A program made the position numbers and the translations under genes. Source: Saprospiraceae bacterium (GTDB taxonomy: Bacteria; Bacteroidota; Bacteroidia; Chitinophagales; Saprospiraceae). From it: a stretch of DNA of 54,076 bases. Location of the stretch: positions 1-54,076 of the forward strand of contig JANQRV010000136.1 of assembly GCA_028284395.1 (NCBI GenBank), in the 5' to 3' direction. This document shows positions 7,757 through 16,702 of the stretch, piece after piece. The first letter of the stretch is position 1. Every line of letters starts with the position of its first letter. A model generated the notes under the pieces. The model did not search any database and was not told the DNA's origin. It saw nothing but the letters and a program-made list of their open reading frames with translations.

Positions 7757-9478
7757 TTAATCGGTACTTGTAGGCCAATGGGTTTCCAGTCCCTGACTTC
7801 GAATCCATTGTTGAAAATCGGCAAGTGCATCCTTTCGGGCTCTCACCGCCCGTGGGGGAATATTCTTTTTCATTGCATAGCTAACCAGCATTCCGACCGC
7901 TTCACCAATACTCCATTCTACCGGATGAAGCCGAAAACACCCATTGGTGATATGGGTAGTACCAATGTTCTTATTAGCTGGCAATAGGTTATTTACCCGC
8001 TGCGGTATCAATGCCCCCAACGGAATCTGAAATGGAAGCGAGGCAAAATCAATGTAATTGTTTCCCTTATTGCTAGGGTGTAGATCAATGTGATAATAGC
8101 CCGTCCCGATGCTATCATAGAAATCTGCAGACTTTTTTCCGGCTTTTGGTCCGGCTACTAAAATTCGGTTTTCTTTGCCGACGTGTTCTTCCAAAACAGT
8201 AAACTCGGCCCGTATTCTTCTGGACTCCCGGACGTATGGATACATAGCCATACCATTGGCGGTTCCCATGATGTCAGGTCTAAGGCGCAACCCCGGCCAT
8301 CCGATACCTCCATCCGGCCGGGGAGCTTCGGTTTGCAACCAATACAGGAGGGAAAGGTTAAGCTGAGTTGCCTCTTCAATATGCCGTTCAAATGTTGCTT
8401 GATCCACATCGATCAAATTGCCGGGAAAAAAGTCGTTTTGTGGCCAATTAACAATGGTTACATCGCCCGTATAAGTGCCAGCAACAAAATTCTTCCGATT
8501 GATGATGCGTCGATAATTCCATAGGTTTAGTTTTTCTCCGGTAGCGATGCCCTCGGGGTGAAACCCCAGTTCCTTGGGTGCTAAAGTCCGGGGATTGGAA
8601 TAATTCAGATCGATCAGCGTATCGGCCCAAGCTGGATTCATGTCCGGCTCATAGTTGCGCCAAAAATCATATTTTTCCGGTTGATCAATAGTATGATCAG
8701 CCCCTGCCTCATAATCCATTGCAAAACAAAGTGTGAAAGCTTGATGATTTTCGGGATCGGCTATTTCCGGAGCATGTAATTCCCGAGTGTCTTGTTTGGA
8801 TTCCGTTCCTGTAACGTATTCTGTTTTCGTCAATGGCAGGAGGTCTCCCAATTCAGTGGCATCGACAAAGAAGGTTGAGGTGACAGAGACGGTATCACCG
8901 GTATTTACATTCAGCATTTCAATGGCCGCTACTTCATCGCCATTGGTTTCAGCACTTTGAATCTTATGGCGAAGCAATAACTTTAATTGGCCGTTACTAA
9001 GATAGGGATTTAGCATTTCCAGGAGAACGGCCAGGCAGACCCTGGGTTCGTGACAAAGTCGAGAAACCGCTCCATCACCTGGGTTAAGATATTTGCGGCC
9101 TTTAGCTTCTGGGGTTAATGGGTAGTGTTGTCGATAGTAGTTTCTTACGCGATTTCGAAAATCCCGATAGGATCGCGGTGCTCCATGAGTCTCGATCCAT
9201 TGATGTTCATCGGGAGGCACCCCCTGTTGTGCAATTTGCCCGCCAATCCATTTTGTTTCCTCGGTCAAAATGACCCGCAATCCGTTTCTACAGGCAGCCA
9301 AGGCAGCTGCACATCCTCCCAATCCGCCTCCAACGATGGCCACATCGGCCTCTACCTCCCGCCCAAGATCGAAAGCCTTGTTAGCAATCAAGTCCAATGC
9401 CCATGGAGACAAAATCAAACCGGTACTAGAAAAACTTACCTGTCGGAGAAATTTCCTTCTTTTCATAGCAGCTTGCAT
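7757..9478 (-). CDS. FAD-dependent oxidoreductase with Tat-type signal
   Basis: The start region encodes MQAAMKRRKFLRQVSF, with a twin-arginine-like RRKFL followed by a hydrophobic stretch (TGLILSPWALDLI), so export by the Tat pathway with bound cofactor is likely. I chose the ATG at 9478; 9466 is also possible. The nucleotide-binding motif VEADVAIVGGGLGGCAAALAACRNGLRV (GxGxxG) is followed by EETKWIGGQIAQQG, where FAD-linked enzymes of the FAD_oxidored family contact flavin. Later blocks, TFFVDATELGDLLPLTKTEY and NLLPANKNIGTTHITNGCFRLHPVEW(S)IGEAVG, are typical of this family, annotated in polysaccharide-degrading bacteria. The substrate is unknown. It is transcribed toward the DGPF-sigma pair with a 67-bp gap and may be read separately. 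Confidence 0.85.
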   Translation of the reverse strand: MQAAMKRRKFLRQVSFSSTGLILSPWALDLIANKAFDLGREVEADVAIVGGGLGGCAAALAACRNGLRVILTEETKWIGGQIAQQGVPPDEHQWIETHGAPRSYRDFRNRVRNYYRQHYPLTPEAKGRKYLNPGDGAVSRLCHEPRVCLAVLLEMLNPYLSNGQLKLLLRHKIQSAETNGDEVAAIEMLNVNTGDTVSVTSTFFVDATELGDLLPLTKTEYVTGTESKQDTRELHAPEIADPENHQAFTLCFAMDYEAGADHTIDQPEKYDFWRNYEPDMNPAWADTLIDLNYSNPRTLAPKELGFHPEGIATGEKLNLWNYRRIINRKNFVAGTYTGDVTIVNWPQNDFFPGNLIDVDQATFERHIEEATQLNLSLLYWLQTEAPRPDGGIGWPGLRLRPDIMGTANGMAMYPYVRESRRIRAEFTVLEEHVGKENRILVAGPKAGKKSADFYDSIGTGYYHIDLHPSNKGNNYIDFASLPFQIPLGALIPQRVNNLLPANKNIGTTHITNGCFRLHPVEWSIGEAVGMLVSYAMKKNIPPRAVRARKDALADFQQWIRSQGLETHWPTSTD

Positions 9479-9757
9479 TATTAAGTATTGCTGTTGAAGG
9501 TAGCACAAAACGACGATTATTTTTGGGTTGGTCGCCTTCTTAAGCAACTGTTAATTACCTATTGCTGTCGTTAAGAAGCGTTAAGAACATTGCCAATGAA
9601 CGGAAAAACCCTTTGATTTGTCTAAAAATTTTACTCCCAACCCCAATCCTCACTACTTTTACCAAAGATTCTTACCATTTGAAAACTCTGATCGATTGTT
9701 ATGTCTTTTGTCTTGGTTGAAATTTTTTTTTTCGAAAACAATCTAAATGAATGAATC

Positions 9758-10354
9758 ATGAAAGTTTACCATGTTTTAACTGCGCTCTCATTGACATTAC
9801 TCTGCACTAGTTTATCTGCTCAAAGACATGAAACCCTCTTCAGTAACGGCCTGGGGCTGTCTGGACTATGGGGCGGACCAAAGTACAATTTCTCTTACTT
9901 CAACGATGACGTGGCTTACGTCAGAGGCGGCACCTTCGGTTTTGAATTTGGCAATACGGTAATCATTGGCTGGAGCGGCACCAATTTCCGGGATGAAGTA
10001 TTGGTCGAAGGAGTCTCTCAGGGCTTCAAGTTAGATTATAGCAATTTCATGCTCAATGTTACGCCGAGTTCTTACCGCGCAATCCACCCAATTCTCGGCG
10101 TCCAATTGGGAGGCGGTCGATTAAAATTCGAAAATGATGACTCCGAAAGAGTTTTCATTGTGCAACCCAGTGCCGGGGTCGAAATCAATATTTTCAAATT
10201 CATGCGTGTAGGACTAGAAGGAGGGTATAGATTCGTATCTGACATCGACACGCAAGGAATCGAAAATGGAGATATTTCTTCTCCTTTTGCTCAAATCAAC
10301 CTGAAGTTCGGCTTTTCTTGGGGCCGGGACAATGACCGGGGCTGGGATTGGTAG
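9758..10354 (+). CDS. small outer-membrane beta-barrel protein, function unknown
   Basis: A 198-residue protein with a clear signal peptide (MKVYHVLTALSLTLLCTSLSAQ). The rest alternates polar and hydrophobic residues with many Gly and aromatic residues (SGLWGGPKYNFSYF, GGTFGFEFGNTVIIGWSG, VQLGGGRLKFE, VGLEGGYRFVS) and ends in a strand (INLKFGFSWG) before a charged tail. This pattern suggests an outer-membrane barrel of about eight strands, as in other short Bacteroidota OMPs. No ligand or partner can be named. It lies 155 bp before the BNR-repeat gene, separated by a palindromic repeat, so the two are probably transcribed separately. Confidence 0.7.
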   Translation: MKVYHVLTALSLTLLCTSLSAQRHETLFSNGLGLSGLWGGPKYNFSYFNDDVAYVRGGTFGFEFGNTVIIGWSGTNFRDEVLVEGVSQGFKLDYSNFMLNVTPSSYRAIHPILGVQLGGGRLKFENDDSERVFIVQPSAGVEINIFKFMRVGLEGGYRFVSDIDTQGIENGDISSPFAQINLKFGFSWGRDNDRGWDW

Positions 10355-10373
10355 AAAAGTTGTTTGGGGTTCC

Positions 10374-10420
10374 GGGTTCGAAGTTCCGGGTTCAAACCTG
10401 GAACTTCAAACTTCAAACCC
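10374..10420. repeat. GTTCCGGG palindromic repeat element
   Basis: Arms GAAGTTCCGGGTT (10380-10392) and AACCTGGAACTTC (10395-10407) pair over 13 bp with one G-T wobble and a two-base loop. An outer pair, GGGTTCGAAG (10374-10383) and CTTCAAACCC (10411-10420), gives an alternative stem. The unit GTTCCGGGTTC is also repeated directly (from 10369 and 10383). It looks like a small intergenic palindromic repeat or a transcription end, but it lacks a T tract. Confidence 0.5.
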
Positions 10421-10509
10421 ATATTTTTCCCCACTTTCTTTTGAATTTCTCCGCAGGTATCTAATTTAGAGGTTGTTTTCTTCCATTCATCCAACAATCT
10501 TTTCCACAA

Positions 10510-13500
10510 ATGACAAGATACCGCTCACTTTTGTTCGGCGTGTTATTGCTCGCGCCCTTCACCCTACTTTTTTCACAAGAAATAAACGTTGATCAGCTCA
10601 AGGGTTTAAAGGCCCGAAATATTGGGCCCTCTGGTATGAGTGGCCGTGTAGTGTCGATCGACGTCGAGCTCAAGAATCCGGATGTGATCTACGCCGGAAC
10701 TTCGGCTGGGGGTGTTTGGAGGTCCGATAACGGTGGAGTCAAATGGGATCCCATTTTTGACGACCAGCCCGTTCAGGCAATCGGGGCAATAGCAATCAAT
10801 CAGAAAAACCCCAATGAGATTTGGGTCGGAACCGGTGAGGGAAATCCTCGAAATTCTCACAACTCGGGAGCAGGCATCTTTAAGTCGATTGACCGTGGTA
10901 AAACCTGGCAAATGGTCGGGCTCAAAAAAAGTCGTAACATTCACCGGATCCTCATCAATCCGGATAACCCGGACATCGTTTTTGTCGCTGGCTTTGGTTC
11001 AATCTGGGGGGACAATGAAGAGAGAGGTGTATTTCGAACCATCAATGGAGGAAAAACCTGGGAGAAGGTGCTGTATGTAGATGCCGGTACCGGAGTAGGT
11101 GACCTCGTTATGGATCCCAATAACCCGAACAAGCTCATCGCGGCGATGTGGGAGTATCAACGCAAACCGTGGACCTTTAACTCGGGAGGAGAAGGATCGG
11201 GGCTGTATCTAACCTATGACGGAGGCAAAAATTGGAAAAAAATAACTTCTAAAGAAGGGCTTCCAGAAGGAATGTTGGGTCGCATGGGGCTAGCCATTGC
11301 TCCTTCCGCTCCAAATGTAGTCTATGCACTGATCGAAGCTAAGAAAAATGCGATGTACAAGTCCGTGGATGGAGGAGAAACCTGGCAAATGACAGCCGAC
11401 GAAAACATTGGTAACCGACCTTTTTATTACTTTGATATTTTTGTGGACCCCAAGAATGAAAACCGTATTTACAACCTGTATTCCTTGCTTTCTCGGAGTG
11501 AGGATGGTGGGAAAAGTTTTGAAGTACTGCTCCCCTACACCTATGTTCATCCGGATCATCACGCTTTTTGGGTTCACCCAGAAAATCCCGACTACATTAT
11601 CGAAGGCAACGATGGTGGCTTGTACCTTACCAGGGACCGTGGAAAGACTTGGCAGTTTGCCGAGAACTTGCCAGTAGGGCAGTTTTATCATGTCAATTAT
11701 GACATGGGTATCCCTTACAAGGTAGGCGGCGGAATGCAAGATAATGGCTCTTGGGTGGGCCCCGCCTATGTCTGGAAAAGAGGAGGTATCCGTAGCAACG
11801 ATTGGCAAGAGGTGTTCTTCGGAGATGGTTTTGATGTAAGCTTTAAACCGGATGACAGCCGTTATGTATACGCCATGTCACAGGGTGGAAATCTGGGAAT
11901 GGTGGACCGTGAAACCGGGCTATCCAAATTTATCAAACCTGTACATCCGGAAGGAGAACACCTCCGATTCAATTGGAATGCAGCGTTTGCCCAGGGCCCT
12001 TTCAAAGATTGCACTATTTATTATGGCAGTCAGTATGTACACAAAAGCGAAGACTGTGGAAACTCCTGGGAAATAATTTCGCCCGATCTCACCACCAACG
12101 ACCCTGAAAAACAAAAGCAGCACGAAAGTGGTGGACTCACCATTGACAACACGCAAGCTGAAAACCATACCACCATTCTCACCATCGCTCCAAGCCCGCT
12201 CGATGAAAGTGTACTATGGGTAGGTACGGATGATGGCAATTTGCAACTAACCCGTGACGGCGGTAAGAATTGGATCAATCTGGCCTCCCGGTTACCCGGG
12301 GCCAATCCTGGTAGTTGGATCCCCCAAATTGTCCCGTCTGCTAAAAATGCAGGTGAAGCCTTCATCGTAGTGAACGACTACCGCAGAAATGACTTCCGTC
12401 CAATGGCCTTCCATACAACCGACTATGGTCAAACCTTCCGACAGATCGTCGATGAAAAACAGGTCAGTGGATTTGTGTTATCCATTGTACAAGACCCAAT
12501 CGAAGAAGATCTATTATGGATCGGTACCGATCACGGGCTATATTTCACGATCGATGGTGGCCAAAAGTGGAATAAATGGACCAACGGATTTCCATCGGTC
12601 CAGACCTCCGATTTAAAAATTCACCCTCGGGAACACGACCTCATCATTGGTACCTTCGGCCGCTCTCTTTGGATTTTGGATGACTTGCGTCCCATTCGGG
12701 CTGTTGCCCAAACTAAGGGACAGGTATTGGAGCAAAAGCTCAAGGTTTTCGAGCCGCCAGTAGCCTATTTGGCGGAAACCCGGTCTTATGACGGGATTCG
12801 ATTTACAGCGGATGCAGTTTTCATCGGTGAAAACCGGCCGACGGGAGCTCGCTTCACAGTTTGGCGGAAACCCAATGACCAGAACAAAAAACCCGCAGAA
12901 GACGAAAAAAAGGAAAAAAAGAAGAAGCAAAGAGCACGAATCATGATCTTAAATGAAGCCGGCGATACCATTCGTAGTTTTTCCTCCGGTTTGGATACAG
13001 GCATCAATCGCATTAACTGGAACCTTCGAAAAGATGGCGTCCGGTATCCCTCCCATTCCGATCGTGGAGAGGCCTCGCCATTCGGCCCTCCTTCAGGCGC
13101 AAAAGTTATGCCCGGCGTTTATAAAATGTTTATTACTTTTGGCGATGACAAAGACTCAACCACAGTCGAGGTAAAACCCGATCCGCGGCTTAAAGTAGAC
13201 TTGAAAGCATTAAAGGCAAAGGAAGAAGCGCAAAATGAACTCGCGGAAATGATCAAAACGGCAACAGATGGCTTTAACAGACTAAAGGAAGCGAAAAAAA
13301 CCATCAGTAGAGTAAATGAAGCCATCACCCACTTGCCAGATAGTACTAAAAAGGAATTTTCAAAACTCGGGCAAGCACTGCAGGACAGCATCCGAAACCT
13401 ACAAAATCTTTTTATGGATCCCCCCGACACCAAAGGGATCGTTAGAACTTCAGGTTTGCTTAATAGTACCATGCGTAGTACTTCTCGATACATTAACGCC

Positions 13501-13680
13501 TCTAGCGGCGCTCCCAACCAGCCCGCTCGTTTTATGCTCAAAAAGCTCATGAACCAGTTGGGGGAAACCCTGGACAAGATTAACCACTTTTTCGAGAGTG
13601 ATTTTACCAACTACCAAACGAAAATTGAAAAAACAGACTTTTCGCTCTTCAAAAAATACAAGCCGCTGAAACTGGAATAA
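10510..13680 (+). CDS. secreted BNR/Asp-box repeat (sortilin/VPS10-like beta-propeller) protein
   Basis: A 1056-residue exported protein; the signal peptide ends near LLFSQE. From about residue 40 to 720 there are many Asp-box motifs (SDNGGVKW, SIDRGKTW, SVDGGETW, SEDGGKSF, TRDRGKTW, SEDCGNSW, TRDGGKNW, TIDGGQKW) typical of sialidase/sortilin-type beta-propellers. The repeated PDNPDIVFVAG-like strands fit the 'WD40/YVTN/BNR-like' proteins of Bacteroidota. A Lys-rich segment (EKKEKKKKQR, about residue 800) links to a beta-sandwich region and a C-terminal helical part (about 900-1020, LKALKAKEEAQNELAEM). No catalytic residues are obvious, so it more likely binds a ligand or stabilises a complex. 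The gene ends four bases before an in-frame GTG of the M16 peptidase gene, whose ATG is 26 bp downstream, so they form an operon. Confidence 0.85.
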   Translation: MTRYRSLLFGVLLLAPFTLLFSQEINVDQLKGLKARNIGPSGMSGRVVSIDVELKNPDVIYAGTSAGGVWRSDNGGVKWDPIFDDQPVQAIGAIAINQKNPNEIWVGTGEGNPRNSHNSGAGIFKSIDRGKTWQMVGLKKSRNIHRILINPDNPDIVFVAGFGSIWGDNEERGVFRTINGGKTWEKVLYVDAGTGVGDLVMDPNNPNKLIAAMWEYQRKPWTFNSGGEGSGLYLTYDGGKNWKKITSKEGLPEGMLGRMGLAIAPSAPNVVYALIEAKKNAMYKSVDGGETWQMTADENIGNRPFYYFDIFVDPKNENRIYNLYSLLSRSEDGGKSFEVLLPYTYVHPDHHAFWVHPENPDYIIEGNDGGLYLTRDRGKTWQFAENLPVGQFYHVNYDMGIPYKVGGGMQDNGSWVGPAYVWKRGGIRSNDWQEVFFGDGFDVSFKPDDSRYVYAMSQGGNLGMVDRETGLSKFIKPVHPEGEHLRFNWNAAFAQGPFKDCTIYYGSQYVHKSEDCGNSWEIISPDLTTNDPEKQKQHESGGLTIDNTQAENHTTILTIAPSPLDESVLWVGTDDGNLQLTRDGGKNWINLASRLPGANPGSWIPQIVPSAKNAGEAFIVVNDYRRNDFRPMAFHTTDYGQTFRQIVDEKQVSGFVLSIVQDPIEEDLLWIGTDHGLYFTIDGGQKWNKWTNGFPSVQTSDLKIHPREHDLIIGTFGRSLWILDDLRPIRAVAQTKGQVLEQKLKVFEPPVAYLAETRSYDGIRFTADAVFIGENRPTGARFTVWRKPNDQNKKPAEDEKKEKKKKQRARIMILNEAGDTIRSFSSGLDTGINRINWNLRKDGVRYPSHSDRGEASPFGPPSGAKVMPGVYKMFITFGDDKDSTTVEVKPDPRLKVDLKALKAKEEAQNELAEMIKTATDGFNRLKEAKKTISRVNEAITHLPDSTKKEFSKLGQALQDSIRNLQNLFMDPPDTKGIVRTSGLLNSTMRSTSRYINASSGAPNQPARFMLKKLMNQLGETLDKINHFFESDFTNYQTKIEKTDFSLFKKYKPLKLE

Positions 13681-13705
13681 GTAAGTGGGCAAATTGGAAA
13701 CATCT

Positions 13706-16558
13706 ATGCAAGGAAATCAAATGAGTCAGAATAACAAAGGGGATGATCCGATCAATCTGATCAAACACACCCTTTCCAATGGACTTACTTTGTTGCTCAG
13801 CGTCAACAAGAGAGAACCCCGGATCTTTACCAATATTGTGGTAAAATCAGGCTCCAAACAGGATCCGGCAGAAACTACCGGCCTGGCTCATTATATGGAA
13901 CACATGCTTTTCAAAGGAACGAGCAAAATTGGAGCTTTAGATTGGCAAAAAGAAAAGGTATTGCTCGAAGAGATTTCAGATTTATATGAACAACATCGGC
14001 TGACCGACGATCCAGAAGAGAAAAGCCGGATTTATAAATTGATCGACGAGCGTTCCATCGAAGCAGCAAAATTGGTTGCCCCTAATGAATACGACAAACT
14101 GGCTTCTGCCATTGGGGCTAATGCAACCAATGCTTACACCTGGGTTGATCAAACGGTTTTTGTCAATGACATTCCTTCCAACGAACTGGAAAGGTGGATG
14201 GAGTTGGAGTCCGAACGCTTTCGAATGATGGCATTGCGTTTGTTTCATACCGAGTTGGAAACAGTTTATGAGGAGTTCAACATCAGCCAGGACCGGGATG
14301 TCAGGAAAGCCAATAACCTGATCAGATCTAAGCTCTTTCCGTCTCATCCATACGGCACACAGACTACGTTGGGCACTGCAGAACACCTGAAAAACCCTTC
14401 ACAGCAAAAGATTCAAAACTACTTCGAAACCTATTATGTCCCCAACAACATGGGCATCATGATGTCCGGAGATTTTGATCCGAACCAGGTCATTGAAATG
14501 GCCGATAAATACTTCGGGACTTTTACCCCGAAACCAATCCCTCCCTTTAACTTTGAAGAACAACCAGAGATTGAAGAAGTGATTAGGTGCGAAGTCTGGG
14601 GGCAAAGTGCACCTTTTGTGGACATTGCCTGGCGATGTGGCAGCAGCCAAACCGATGATCCACTATTCCTTTCTTTTCTCAGCAGTCTTTTAAGCAACGG
14701 CGAGGTCGGACTGCTCGACCAACATTTAAATCAGCCGCAATTGGTGCTCAATGCCGATTGCTGGGCCTGGGTCTACCAAGATTACTCCGTCTTTGGCCTT
14801 TTCGGCAGGCCCCGAAAAGGTCAGTCCCTGCAGGAGGTTGCCGACTTAATGCTCGAACAATTACAAAAGATCAAAGCCGGCAATTTCGATGAATCATTGA
14901 TGGAGGCCATCATCAATAATTACCGTCTACAAGAAATCAGGGAATTCGAAAGCAATAAAGGTAGAGTCAATACCATGACCGAAGCTTTCGTGTTGAATGT
15001 CGACTGGGATCGATTTGTCAATAGATACCATTGGTATAAGAATTTGACCAAGGAGAAATTAATGAACTTTGCCAATCGCTATCTGGCCGATAATTACATC
15101 ATTACCTATAAACAACAAGGTGAAGATCCGAATGTCATCAAGGTGGAAAAGCCAAAGATCTCTTCAATCGATTTAAATCGTTCTGCCATATCCACTTTTG
15201 GTGAAGAATTTCTAAAAAAAGAAGTTGCTCCACTTCAACCCGTATTTGCAGATTTCGCGAACGATATCCAGCGGCAACCTTTGTCTAGCGGTCTTCCATT
15301 ATTTTATGTCCATAACTCAGAAAACGAGTTATTCCGCCTCGACTATATTTTTGAAATGGGACGCCTGAATGATATTTGGTTGCCGATTGCTGATATCTAC
15401 CGGACCTACAGCGGTACTAGTAAATACAGTAATGATGAGATTTCGAAAATGTTCTTTCGCCTTGGATTACATTTTGACTTTTACACCTATGATCACCGTT
15501 CCTACGTTACTTTAAAGGGCCTGAGTCAAAACATTGAAGAAGGCATACAATTAGTCGATCACATTCTGACCTCAACGGAAGCGGACCAGAAAACGGTTGA
15601 TAATCTAGTCGAAGACATCTTCACCAAAAGAGAAAATGCCAAGAAAGATAAAGGCGCAATCCTATCGAAAGGGATGTCGGCATATGCTCGATTCGGTTCC
15701 GAAAATCCATTTAAATATCGGTTATCAGAAAAAGAGCTACGGACCCTTAATCCTCAAGACCTTACTTCCAGAATTAATTCCATTAACAACTATAAGCATC
15801 ATTTTTACTACTACGGTCCGGATAATATGGAGCAGATCACCGGTCTGATCGAACGTCATCATCAGGTTGGCGATACCAGGATCAATCCGCAACCTCGTAC
15901 CGAATTTCCCTCCCTGGACAACCAGGAGGATGTAGTGTACTTCGTTCATTTCCCAATGGTGCAAGCAGAGGTCTTGATGATATCCAAGGGGACACCACAG
16001 TTCAATTTTCACGAATATCTAATGCGATCTTGGTATAACGAATACTTTGGCTATGGGCTTTCTTCGATTGTCTTTCAAGAAATAAGGGAATCCAAAGCGC
16101 TCGCCTACTCCACTTATGCGTATTATGGAACTCCTAAACTTAAAGATAAAGCGCACTTTTTTACCGCCTTTGTCGGTACGCAGCCCGATAAATTATCCGA
16201 TGCATTACCGGCACTATTCGACATAATACATCAGATGCCGGAATCTCATCTGCAAATTGAAAATGCACGACTTTCCATTCTAAAACAGCTGGAAAGCGAG
16301 CGAATTTTGCCTTCAAAACTATATTGGGAATACCAGGCCAATAAGGATGTGGGATTTCATCATGACCTTAGGAAAGACATGTACCATCGGCTCCTGCATT
16401 CGGTACCAGAGGACTTGATTGCATTCCAAAAAAAATATGTCAAAGGGAGAAAGTTTAACATTATGGTTTTAGGCGACCGAAACCGGATAGATCTAAATTA
16501 CTTACAATCTTTTGGTCAGGTCCACGAATTGACACTCGAAGATGTTTTTGGTTACTAA
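13706..16558 (+). CDS. M16 family zinc metallopeptidase, two-lobed (pitrilysin/insulinase-like)
   Basis: I chose the ATG at 13706; a GTG at 13685 and an ATG at 13721 are alternatives. The first lobe has the inverted zinc motif HxxEH (H-Y-M-E-H, His62, Glu65, His66) followed by MLFKGT, and the distal Glu region ELETVYEEFN. The second lobe (from about residue 520) contains a family-typical MVQAEVLMISKG and LSSIVFQEIRESKALAYST, without a second HxxEH. The 950-residue length matches two-domain M16 enzymes that degrade peptides within a closed chamber. There is no signal peptide, so a cytoplasmic site is likely. It follows the secreted BNR-repeat protein in one operon and is closed by a hairpin terminator. 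Confidence 0.92.
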   Translation: MQGNQMSQNNKGDDPINLIKHTLSNGLTLLLSVNKREPRIFTNIVVKSGSKQDPAETTGLAHYMEHMLFKGTSKIGALDWQKEKVLLEEISDLYEQHRLTDDPEEKSRIYKLIDERSIEAAKLVAPNEYDKLASAIGANATNAYTWVDQTVFVNDIPSNELERWMELESERFRMMALRLFHTELETVYEEFNISQDRDVRKANNLIRSKLFPSHPYGTQTTLGTAEHLKNPSQQKIQNYFETYYVPNNMGIMMSGDFDPNQVIEMADKYFGTFTPKPIPPFNFEEQPEIEEVIRCEVWGQSAPFVDIAWRCGSSQTDDPLFLSFLSSLLSNGEVGLLDQHLNQPQLVLNADCWAWVYQDYSVFGLFGRPRKGQSLQEVADLMLEQLQKIKAGNFDESLMEAIINNYRLQEIREFESNKGRVNTMTEAFVLNVDWDRFVNRYHWYKNLTKEKLMNFANRYLADNYIITYKQQGEDPNVIKVEKPKISSIDLNRSAISTFGEEFLKKEVAPLQPVFADFANDIQRQPLSSGLPLFYVHNSENELFRLDYIFEMGRLNDIWLPIADIYRTYSGTSKYSNDEISKMFFRLGLHFDFYTYDHRSYVTLKGLSQNIEEGIQLVDHILTSTEADQKTVDNLVEDIFTKRENAKKDKGAILSKGMSAYARFGSENPFKYRLSEKELRTLNPQDLTSRINSINNYKHHFYYYGPDNMEQITGLIERHHQVGDTRINPQPRTEFPSLDNQEDVVYFVHFPMVQAEVLMISKGTPQFNFHEYLMRSWYNEYFGYGLSSIVFQEIRESKALAYSTYAYYGTPKLKDKAHFFTAFVGTQPDKLSDALPALFDIIHQMPESHLQIENARLSILKQLESERILPSKLYWEYQANKDVGFHHDLRKDMYHRLLHSVPEDLIAFQKKYVKGRKFNIMVLGDRNRIDLNYLQSFGQVHELTLEDVFGY

Positions 16559-16560
16559 AT

Positions 16561-16595
16561 AAAAAGAGGGGTTGCCATTGCAACCCCCTTCTAAA
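16561..16595 (+). terminator. intrinsic terminator after the M16 peptidase gene
   Basis: GGGGTTGC-CATT-GCAACCCC forms a perfect 8-bp stem (16568-16575 with 16580-16587) with a 4-base loop, starting 10 bases after the stop codon. The 3' side is C/T rich (CTTCT) and an A tract lies on the 5' side, so it could also end leftward transcription. The fit to an intrinsic terminator is good on the stem and modest on the T tail. Confidence 0.75.
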
Positions 16596-16702
16596 AAACC
16601 AATAATCGCCATTTTCACCACATTTAGCTTTTTCTTTAGATTGCTCACAATGTTTTCTTCCTTAAGACTAACTTGCCTACATTTTTAATTTTCTGGTTTT
16701 AT

